Below are positions 13,656 through 20,318 of a stretch of DNA of 24,202 bases, piece by piece. The stretch comes from Bacteroidales bacterium UBA3709. Its GTDB lineage: Bacteria; Bacteroidota; Bacteroidia; Bacteroidales; UBA932. A model generated the notes under the pieces. It was not told the DNA's origin and did not search any database. It saw nothing but the letters and a program-made list of their open reading frames with translations. The DNA is taken from contig DFIA01000017.1 of assembly GCA_002372015.1 (NCBI GenBank), positions 1 through 24,202 of the forward strand. Reading direction: 5' to 3'. A program made the translations under genes and the position numbers. Position 1 is the stretch's first letter. Every line of letters starts with the position of its first letter.

Positions 13656-15605
13656 CTAATTCTTGTCTATTTTTACTCTTGCTCCTACAACACATACATC
13701 TCTCTCGTTGCCGAATATAGGGTTGAGTTCTATTTGTGTAATTTCTGGTACAGCAAGGCAAAGTGCAGATAATCTTCTTATTATATCGCCAAACATCACT
13801 TCATTCACTCCTTCTTGCTCTCTGTATCCTTTTATGATAGGGTAAGCTTTTAGCGATTGAATCATTTGTTCTGCCTCTGCCGCAGATATAGGAGCAAGAC
13901 AATAACTTATGTCTTTCATGGCATCTGCAAAAATACCTCCCAAAGAACATGAGACAAGTGGCGGAAAGTTTGGTTCTCTTACACAAGATACTTGGAGTTC
14001 GGTTACATGATCGTCTATCATCGGTTGAACAATAAATCCGGTAACTCCTTCTATATTACTCATTCTACGATATTCTGAAATCAGTGTGTGCTCGTCTGTA
14101 ATGTTTAGCGATACTCCATCTACCTCTGTTTTGTGGAGCGGTCCGAGTACCTTGAGCACAACCGGATACCCGATATTTACAGCTGCATCAATGGCTTCTT
14201 CTTCTTCCAAGGCTACATGCTGCCTCAGTCTGTTTATGCCGCTGGCATCGAGAAGTTCCTGAACCATAAAAGCTGGCATTACACCATTGGGCGATTCGTC
14301 TATTATTCGTTTTATGAGATACTTGTCTATGGCCGGTAACGACCGTTCTTCTTTAATCATAGGGGCATTTATCACTTTAGCCAAAGCTCTTCCAAATACC
14401 ACTTCGTCTGTAAATGAAATACCTCCTTGATGGTGAAATTCCTCTATTAGTTCTTCGTAAGAACTTTTTGAAGCAAAAAGAGGATAAACAGGCTTTTTAG
14501 TCTGGCGTATTTTTCTGAAGATAACGTTAGAGACCTCAGAGTTATTGCTGGTTTCTTTCTCACCGAATATAACTACTGTTCCGTCTATGGCTGGATTATT
14601 TTCGTTTGCATCTACAAGCGATGACAGCTGGCCGGAAGTTTTGCCAAAAGTATAGTCTTCAAAAAAAAGTGCCGGCACATTAACTCCATTCTGTTTAAGC
14701 ACATCGCTCAGTAATACTGCAGGGCCACCGGCCTGCGTGAGAATGGATATGTTTTTGCCACTTGGTTTTCCCTTTGATAAGATGGAAACTATGTTAGCCA
14801 TTTCCTCTACATCGTATGCCCTTATAATACCGCATTTAGAAAACAGGGCAGCCACAACTTCGTTGGGCGAGGCCAAAACGCCAACTATAGAAGCTCCTTT
14901 TCCAATGAGAGAGCGGCATTTAGAAATCATGGTTTGAGAGTTAGCAATTCGCTCAATATATATTGCAATTACTCTGTTGGTATTGTTGCCTGCACTCCAG
15001 TTATTGTCCATCCACTCCAGAATTTCTTCTATGGTGGTAAGCGGCGAATAGCCCAATGAATATACCTCGCCTATATTAAAGCCGTAAGCACCAGTGCTTT
15101 CTGTAATTTTAGAAATAATGGTTCTTGAAGATGATATGATATAGATGTTACCATCTTTCTTAATGGAAGATTTGGTGTACAGACCGCAGAAATTTTGGTT
15201 TGCTATACCGGCAGAATTAGGGCCTATTAAGGTTACTCCAAAATCACTGCACAGTTTGCTTGTTTGTTTAAGAGCTTCTGTTTCTGTTAGTTTAGCAGAT
15301 GAAATCTTATCTGGGAAAACTACTATAGCCTTGCAGTCTTTTTTCGTGCACAGGATTTGGATATCTTCAAATATACTGCCGTTATCTTCCGCCATAAAAG
15401 CAAGATCTGTATCTGGAATGTCTTGTATTTTCTTATAGGTGCTTATTCCCTGAACAGAACTTGAACTTTCTGATATTACATATATATCTCCCTCATAATT
15501 ATTTATTATAAGGTTTTTAAGCAGATTTCCTCCTGGGGAAAGAATGTCGTTTGATACTCCTATTATAGCAATGTTCTTTGGAGCTGCAAGTTCTTTTGAA
15601 ATCAT
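13656..15605 (-). CDS. ADP-forming acyl-CoA synthetase-like protein lacking the phosphohistidine loop
   Basis: 649 residues with the fused alpha-beta layout of ADP-forming acetate/acyl-CoA ligases: an N-terminal CoA-binding Rossmann domain (NIAIIGVSND 11-20, GPNSAGI 128-134), a succinyl-CoA-ligase-like domain (about 150-420), and a C-terminal ATP-grasp domain (GYPVVLKVLGPLHKTEVDGV at 479-498, GGIFADAMKD 556-565). The family normally has an SGRxxxGxxxxxSHTG segment carrying the phosphorylated His. Here VGVLASPNEVVAALFSKCGIIRAY (about 241-264) bridges that region with roughly 20 residues missing, and the SQSG motif reads SSSR. Canonical catalysis is therefore doubtful; a regulatory or altered role is possible. 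The start is ATG at 15605 because upstream frame runs antisense over the next gene and the family begins with this short lead-in to NIAIIG. Confidence 0.85.
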   Translation of the reverse strand: MISKELAAPKNIAIIGVSNDILSPGGNLLKNLIINNYEGDIYVISESSSSVQGISTYKKIQDIPDTDLAFMAEDNGSIFEDIQILCTKKDCKAIVVFPDKISSAKLTETEALKQTSKLCSDFGVTLIGPNSAGIANQNFCGLYTKSSIKKDGNIYIISSSRTIISKITESTGAYGFNIGEVYSLGYSPLTTIEEILEWMDNNWSAGNNTNRVIAIYIERIANSQTMISKCRSLIGKGASIVGVLASPNEVVAALFSKCGIIRAYDVEEMANIVSILSKGKPSGKNISILTQAGGPAVLLSDVLKQNGVNVPALFFEDYTFGKTSGQLSSLVDANENNPAIDGTVVIFGEKETSNNSEVSNVIFRKIRQTKKPVYPLFASKSSYEELIEEFHHQGGISFTDEVVFGRALAKVINAPMIKEERSLPAIDKYLIKRIIDESPNGVMPAFMVQELLDASGINRLRQHVALEEEEAIDAAVNIGYPVVLKVLGPLHKTEVDGVSLNITDEHTLISEYRRMSNIEGVTGFIVQPMIDDHVTELQVSCVREPNFPPLVSCSLGGIFADAMKDISYCLAPISAAEAEQMIQSLKAYPIIKGYREQEGVNEVMFGDIIRRLSALCLAVPEITQIELNPIFGNERDVCVVGARVKIDKN

Positions 15606-15626
15606 ACGCACTACTAACTTATCCCA

Positions 15627-15634
15627 CAAAATTA
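15627..15634 (-). promoter_or_regulatory. Candidate -7 promoter box for the acyl-CoA synthetase-like/zapA operon
   Basis: TAATTTTG on the minus strand matches TAnnTTTG exactly and would give a leader of about 15 bases before the ATG at 15605. No TTG is at the expected -33 position, so support is partial. Confidence 0.4.
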
Positions 15635-15659
15635 GTAAAAGAGAACAGACTAGTGTGAA

Positions 15660-15667
15660 TATTTTTG
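15660..15667 (+). promoter_or_regulatory. Candidate -7 promoter box for the purine-salvage operon
   Basis: TATTTTTG matches TAnnTTTG exactly and would start transcription about 20 bases before the ATG at 15694. It is back to back with the opposite-strand box at 15627-15634, inside the 88-base divergent intergenic region. The -33 element is not evident. Confidence 0.42.
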
Positions 15668-15693
15668 TAAATTGTGCCGCAAATAGCACATTG

Positions 15694-16965
15694 ATGAATA
15701 GCATACTAATCAAAGATATATATTTAGGTGGGAAATCTACAGATATTCTGATAGAGAACAATCGGATAAGCAGAGTTTGCGAACATATTGTCTTACCCCC
15801 TGAGTGTAGGCCGGATATCATAGACGGTAGGGGAAAGGCAGTAATTCCGGGCTTTGCAAATATGCATACCCATGCCGCTATGACCATAATGAGAGGGGCT
15901 AAGGAAGATATGTCTCTGCATAAGTGGTTGGAATCGATATGGAAGCTTGAAGAGCATTTAGACGATGAACTTGTCTATTGGGGCACCAAATTGGCTTGTG
16001 TAGAAATGCTCAAGACCGGCACTACTTTGTTCAACGACCAGTATTTTTTTATAGAATCGGCAGTAAAGGCTGCAAGTCAGATGGGTATAAGAGGGGCACA
16101 TTCTTTTGTCTTTATAGACTTGGGCGATGCAGACAAGGCCATGATGCAACGCGAGGCCTGCATTAAAACTTATGAAGAATCTAAGAATTGGGGAGATACT
16201 GCCATTTTTGAGATAGGGATTCATGCTGCATATACTGTATGCGAGGAGAATATTATCTGGGCTTGTAATTTTGCGGCGGAGCATGGTCTTAAAGTGCACA
16301 TTCATATAGGCGAAACCTCTCAGGAATTGCAAGACTGTCTGCGTATCCATGGTTGCACTCCGGTAGAATATTTAGATCGGTTAGGCATATTTTCTCCAGA
16401 TATAATAGCGGCGCATTGTATATGGCTCAGCGATTCTGACATACAAGTGCTTGGGCGTAATAAGGTGAATGTGGCTCATAATATCAATTCCAATCTAAAA
16501 CTTGCATCGGGATACAAATTCAAATTCCAAGAGTTAGTAGGAGCGGGAGTTAATGTATGCTTGGGAACAGACGGAGTGGCTTCTTCCAATAATTTAGACA
16601 TAATGGAAACCATGAAGACTACTGCTCTGGTGCAGAAGGCCTGGAGAAAAGATCCGTCTGCAATTACACTATCTCAACTTATAGAGAGTGCTACAAAGAA
16701 CGGTTATAGGGCTTTCTCTTTGGAGGGAGGAGAAATAAAAGAGGGTATGCTTGCAGATTTGTCTATCATAGATATAGATAACTACAGCTTTACTCCTAAT
16801 ATAAATTTTGAAGCAAACCTTGTATATTCTGCACATTCAGATTGCATACAAACTGTAATCTGTAATGGAAAAATAGTAATGAAAGACAGATATATAGCCG
16901 AAGAGAGGGAAATTCTTTCGCAAGTTCGCAAGTTGAGCAGAAAGTTGCTTTTGGGGCAGTCTTGA
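15694..16965 (+). CDS. mtaD: 5'-methylthioadenosine/S-adenosylhomocysteine deaminase family amidohydrolase
   Basis: This 423-residue zinc amidohydrolase deaminates adenosine-type nucleosides (MTA, SAH or adenosine) to the inosine forms. Visible residues: His58 and His60 in the MHTHAAM metal motif, HIHIGETSQE with His204 and Glu207, His241 in AAHCIWL, and Asp293 in GTDGVASSNN. SNLKLASG (266-273) is characteristic of the MTA/SAH deaminase branch rather than of chlorohydrolases. A small beta-sandwich domain is made by the two ends (residues 1-50 and about 350-400). ATG 15694 is chosen because the upstream in-frame extension overlaps the divergent gene and the promoter, and homologues begin just before the LIKD segment. 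PNP follows after 32 bases, giving a sensible two-step route to hypoxanthine. Confidence 0.9.
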   Translation: MNSILIKDIYLGGKSTDILIENNRISRVCEHIVLPPECRPDIIDGRGKAVIPGFANMHTHAAMTIMRGAKEDMSLHKWLESIWKLEEHLDDELVYWGTKLACVEMLKTGTTLFNDQYFFIESAVKAASQMGIRGAHSFVFIDLGDADKAMMQREACIKTYEESKNWGDTAIFEIGIHAAYTVCEENIIWACNFAAEHGLKVHIHIGETSQELQDCLRIHGCTPVEYLDRLGIFSPDIIAAHCIWLSDSDIQVLGRNKVNVAHNINSNLKLASGYKFKFQELVGAGVNVCLGTDGVASSNNLDIMETMKTTALVQKAWRKDPSAITLSQLIESATKNGYRAFSLEGGEIKEGMLADLSIIDIDNYSFTPNINFEANLVYSAHSDCIQTVICNGKIVMKDRYIAEEREILSQVRKLSRKLLLGQS

Positions 16966-16997
16966 TTGATTATCTGAAAATTTTAAATTATTGAGAT

Positions 16998-17825
16998 ATG
17001 TTAGAAAAAGAAGAAAAAATTTACAAAGCTGCAGGCTTTTTGAAGATGAGAATAGGTGGCAAAAAGCCAGTTGCCGGTATAATACTCGGGAGCGGGCTTG
17101 GAGCCTTGGCAGACAAAATAGAAGATGCTATAGTTGTGCCATATTCAGACATTCCATATTTTCCTGTATCAACGGCAGTTGGTCATAAGGGAAATCTGCT
17201 GATAGGAACTCTTGGCGGCAAGTGTGTAATATGTATGCAGGGGCGCTTCCATTATTACGAGGGGTATTCTATGGATCAGGTTACCATAGCTATACGCGTG
17301 ATGAAGGTGCTTGGTGTAGAATACTTGTTGGTATCTTGTGCTTGCGGCGGTCTTAATCCAGATTTTAGAGTAGGCGATCTGATGGCTATAGAAGACCATA
17401 TAAACCTCCTTCCTAACCCATTGGTAGGCCAGAATTTGGCAACATTCGGAACTCGCTTCCCAGATATGAGCCACCCGTATGATGAGAGCTTGATAGCCAA
17501 AGGAAAGCAGATTGCGGCTGAGAATGGATTTGAGCTCAAGTCTGGAGTTTATGTAGCTGGCAGCGGCCCTTCTTATGAAACCAAAGCGGAGTATCGCTAC
17601 CTGCGAATTATAGGTGGCGATGCAGTTGCTATGAGTACTGTTCCGGAAGTAATAGTGGCTCGCCATTGCGGTATAAATGTTTTTGGAGTATCTGTTATAA
17701 CCAATGCATCAGGCGATACTCAGAAAGCAGACTTTGTAAACGATGAACAAGAAGTTATTAAGGCGGCAGATAAGGCTGTTAAAAAGATGACTACCTTGTT
17801 TATCGGTCTTATTGAGGCCCTGTAA
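16998..17825 (+). CDS. Purine nucleoside phosphorylase (trimeric type)
   Basis: 275 residues of the trimeric PNP family, which cleaves inosine and guanosine with phosphate to the base and ribose-1-phosphate. Phosphate and base residues align with the human enzyme: GSGLG (31-35), His63 in GHKGN, His85 with YYEGY, Met212-Ser213 in AMSTVPE, Glu194 in GPSYETKAEYR, and Asn236 in VITNAS. The Glu/Asn pair is the 6-oxopurine specificity signature. SCACGGLNP (113-121) replaces the commoner NAAGGLNP in the phosphate/ribose region, a modest variation. The gene follows the MTA/SAH deaminase by 32 bases and overlaps the next gene by one base (TAA/ATG), consistent with an operon. The deaminase product would feed this enzyme directly. 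Confidence 0.94.
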   Translation: MLEKEEKIYKAAGFLKMRIGGKKPVAGIILGSGLGALADKIEDAIVVPYSDIPYFPVSTAVGHKGNLLIGTLGGKCVICMQGRFHYYEGYSMDQVTIAIRVMKVLGVEYLLVSCACGGLNPDFRVGDLMAIEDHINLLPNPLVGQNLATFGTRFPDMSHPYDESLIAKGKQIAAENGFELKSGVYVAGSGPSYETKAEYRYLRIIGGDAVAMSTVPEVIVARHCGINVFGVSVITNASGDTQKADFVNDEQEVIKAADKAVKKMTTLFIGLIEAL

Positions 17826-18628
17826 TGCTCAGATTTATATCTCTTGCAAGCGGCAGTAGCGGAAACTGTTATTTTTTTACAAATGATAAAGTTTCATTTC
17901 TGGTAGATGCCGGAGTGGGGGTTCGTACTTGTGATAAAAGGCTGGCAGAACATGGATTGAGTCTAAAACAGGTAGATTTCATACTAGTAACTCACGACCA
18001 TATAGATCATATCAAAGCTTTGGGCGTTATAGCTTCTAAGTATTCAAAACCAGTGTATGCCACATCAAAACTCTTACGGGCTCTGTTAAAGAATGCGTGT
18101 ACCCGAAATCGTCTGAACAGTTCATTACATGGTATAGAAGTAGGTGTATCTGCTACCATCTGTGGCGTAGAAGTCAGCCCTTTTGCGGTGTGCCACGATG
18201 CTACTCAGACGGTGGGCTATAAACTTGTGGTATCTGGTAGAACTATTGTAATTCTAACAGATTGTGGGCAGATAACAGCAAAAGTGCTTGAAAATGTATC
18301 TCAAGCCGATATATTGTTATTAGAAAGCAATTACGATTCAGAAATGCTGCAGAACGGACTGTATCCAAAGATTCTTCAGGATAGAATCAGTGGTGGTAAT
18401 GGTCATCTCAGTAACAATCAGGCGGCTGAGATTCTCATGAAAACTTATCCGAATAGAATCGGACGGATGAAACATATATACCTCTGCCATATATCTGCCA
18501 ACAACAATACTCCGAAACTTGCCTTAGATTCTGCTCGTGGAGCACTGATAGCTTGTGGGGCCAATGTAGATAACATTATTTTAACTGCATTGCCAAGAGG
18601 CAGGGCTTCTGCACTCTATTCGCTTTAG
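17825..18628 (+). CDS. Metallo-beta-lactamase-fold hydrolase (WalJ/YycJ type)
   Basis: 267 residues with the start LASGSSGNC (7-15), typical of the YycJ/WalJ branch of MBL-fold hydrolases, and a full metal site: His57, His59, Asp61 and His62 in THDHIDH, His124, Asp146 and His222 (CHISANNN). His194 in GNGHLSN is also conserved in the branch. Related proteins are proposed nucleases or phosphodiesterases acting in cell-wall signalling or DNA repair. No substrate can be assigned here. It starts on the last base of the PNP stop codon, so translation is coupled. Linkage to purine salvage may be incidental. The protein is complete, with no signal peptide. Confidence 0.88.
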   Translation: MLRFISLASGSSGNCYFFTNDKVSFLVDAGVGVRTCDKRLAEHGLSLKQVDFILVTHDHIDHIKALGVIASKYSKPVYATSKLLRALLKNACTRNRLNSSLHGIEVGVSATICGVEVSPFAVCHDATQTVGYKLVVSGRTIVILTDCGQITAKVLENVSQADILLLESNYDSEMLQNGLYPKILQDRISGGNGHLSNNQAAEILMKTYPNRIGRMKHIYLCHISANNNTPKLALDSARGALIACGANVDNIILTALPRGRASALYSL

Positions 18629-18640
18629 TTGCTATTTTAT

Positions 18641-18648
18641 TAAATTTG
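18641..18648 (+). promoter_or_regulatory. Candidate -7 promoter box for the aquaporin gene
   Basis: TAAATTTG, followed by C, is an exact TAnnTTTG match in the 48-base gap between the MBL-fold gene and the aquaporin start. The predicted leader is about 23 bases. A TTG at 18629-18631 is too close to serve as the -33 element. This suggests the aquaporin has its own promoter. Confidence 0.45.
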
Positions 18649-18676
18649 CAAAAGAACTACTTAAAACATACTCATT

Positions 18677-19375
18677 ATGAAAAAGTATTTAGCAGAAATG
18701 TTCGGCACAATGGTGCTGGTTCTTATGGGCTGCGGAGTTGCCGTAAGCCTAAATTGTTCATCCGACTGCTCGAATGTAGTTAATGCCGCAACGGTAATAG
18801 GAACCGCTCTGGCATTCGGGTTGTCTGTTGTTGCTATGGCTTATACAATAGGCGGAATAAGCGGTTGCCATATCAATCCGGCTATAACTCTTGGAGTATT
18901 CCTTAGTGGAAGAATCAATGCAAAAGATACTGTTATGTATATAGTTTTCCAGTGCATAGGTGCTTTCATAGGTTCTGCCATTTTGTATCTGCTTACCAAC
19001 AATTCAGCCCTAACCGGTACAGGAGCCAATGATTTGCAAAGTGGAGTTACAATGATGGGCGGACTTATTGCTGAGATAGTTTTTACATGCGTATTCGTTC
19101 TTGTTGTTTTGGGTGCCACTTCAAAAACAAATGGCGCAACAAACAACTTTGCCGGCCTTGCCATAGGTTTGGCACTCGTATTGGTTCATCTTGTATGTAT
19201 CAGATATACCGGTACTTCTGTAAATCCGGCTCGTTCTTTAGCTCCGGCTATTTTCCAAGGTGGCACTGCTTTATCTAATCTGTGGATATTCATAGTAGGT
19301 CCATTTGTAGGTGCTATGTTGGCTGCCGGAATTTGGGGAATTATTGCAGATAACGGTAAAAAAACAGTAAAGTAG
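18677..19375 (+). CDS. Aquaporin (water-selective, AqpZ-like)
   Basis: 232 residues forming a six-helix MIP channel in the inner membrane. Both NPA motifs are intact: HINPAITLG (NPA at 67-69) and SVNPARS (NPA at 183-185). The selectivity-filter positions by alignment to AqpZ are Phe47, His171, Thr180 and Arg186, the narrow water-type filter rather than the wide glycerol-type filter. A cysteine-containing loop, NCSSDCSN (26-33), sits in the first extracytoplasmic loop. The gene has its own promoter-like box and stands between the purine-salvage operon and a polysaccharide gene pair. Its role is osmotic water permeation. GlpF-type function is less likely because His171 is bulky. Confidence 0.95.
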   Translation: MKKYLAEMFGTMVLVLMGCGVAVSLNCSSDCSNVVNAATVIGTALAFGLSVVAMAYTIGGISGCHINPAITLGVFLSGRINAKDTVMYIVFQCIGAFIGSAILYLLTNNSALTGTGANDLQSGVTMMGGLIAEIVFTCVFVLVVLGATSKTNGATNNFAGLAIGLALVLVHLVCIRYTGTSVNPARSLAPAIFQGGTALSNLWIFIVGPFVGAMLAAGIWGIIADNGKKTVK

Positions 19376-19406
19376 TTAAGGTAGGCAAAGAGAAGATTTT
19401 TGTCTT

Positions 19407-20318
19407 ATGTATCAACCCAAGCTAACCATATTTACGCCAACCTACAATCGGGCATATTCTCTGCCTAAACTATATCAAAGCCTGTGTTGCCAGAAATTTA
19501 CAGACTTTGAGTGGATAGTTGTAGATGATGGTTCTACAGATGGAACAGCTGGTTTGATAGATTCTTGGAAAGCTGAAAATAAACTTAATATCAGATATTT
19601 TCATCAAGATAATTCGGGCAAGATGTCTGCTCACAATCTTGCAGTATCGGTTTCTGAGGCAGTATGGTTCCTATGCATAGATTCAGACGATTATCTTACC
19701 GATGAAAATGTATTTGGAGATTTCTTTGATTTCTGGAGCTCCAACTGCAAAAATTCAAATGTTGCCGGCGTGGCAGACGATAAAGTATGTGGAGTATTCA
19801 GTTTTAAGGAAATAGAAGGGCGTTCCATTGCGTATCCAACAGATGTTTATGTTTCGCATCTGCGAGATATTCACAAGCGCGGTTGTACTGGCGAGGCAGC
19901 CATGTTTCTAAAAACTTCTATCATCAGAAAACATTTATATCCTATATTTGAGGGAGAGAGATTTGTGCCGGATGCTTACTTGTACGAACAGTTAGATGCT
20001 TCGTATCAGTTTTTGTTGATGCCACGATTTACGCAACATTGTAAGTATAATCCAGATGGTTATACACATAAATACAGATTCCTTCTATACTCCAATCCTT
20101 TAGGCTATAGAGCTTATCATAATCAAAGAGTTGCACTCCGGGCAGATAGAATCTTGCATAGCGTTATCTGCTCGGATGCAATTTCTATCCGCTGTGGTTT
20201 CAGAGGCCTACTATCTTCTGCCCCAAGGCCATTTTTAGCTTTGTTAATGTTTCCCATAGGGCTGGTCAAGTACTTGTTAGACAGCATACATCTTAAAACA
20301 TTTGGTAGGGTATGTTAA
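19407..20318 (+). CDS. Family 2 glycosyltransferase
   Basis: A 303-residue GT2-family (GT-A fold) transferase that moves a sugar from a nucleotide donor to a growing glycan. The N-terminus TIFTPTYNRAYSLPKLYQSL and VVDDGSTDGT (39-47) bind the nucleotide. IDSDDYL (91-97) holds the metal-binding DxD-type motif. There is no membrane domain except a hydrophobic patch near the C-terminus (about 275-292, PRPFLALLMFPIGLVKYL), which may contact the membrane. Its stop overlaps the flippase start by seven bases, so they are translationally coupled and probably act on the same lipid-linked glycan. Donor and acceptor are unknown. The start is ATG 19407; no upstream Shine-Dalgarno is visible. Confidence 0.9.
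   Translation: MYQPKLTIFTPTYNRAYSLPKLYQSLCCQKFTDFEWIVVDDGSTDGTAGLIDSWKAENKLNIRYFHQDNSGKMSAHNLAVSVSEAVWFLCIDSDDYLTDENVFGDFFDFWSSNCKNSNVAGVADDKVCGVFSFKEIEGRSIAYPTDVYVSHLRDIHKRGCTGEAAMFLKTSIIRKHLYPIFEGERFVPDAYLYEQLDASYQFLLMPRFTQHCKYNPDGYTHKYRFLLYSNPLGYRAYHNQRVALRADRILHSVICSDAISIRCGFRGLLSSAPRPFLALLMFPIGLVKYLLDSIHLKTFGRVC

Noticed and set aside
13509..13772. 87-codon plus-strand frame over the small membrane-protein gene
   Set aside because: It is antisense to the 55-residue gene and to the C-terminus of the synthetase-like gene. The minus-strand reading has a plausible membrane helix and operon spacing; the plus-strand one does not.
15544..15693. N-terminal extension of the amidohydrolase frame (50 residues before ATG 15694)
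   Set aside because: It overlaps the 5' end of the divergent gene and the predicted promoter and has no family similarity.
15606..15887. N-terminal extension of the acyl-CoA synthetase-like frame (94 extra residues up to an ATG at 15887)
   Set aside because: The extra residues run antisense to the MTA/SAH deaminase N-terminus and its promoter and look nothing like a CoA-binding domain. The domain begins directly after the ATG at 15605.
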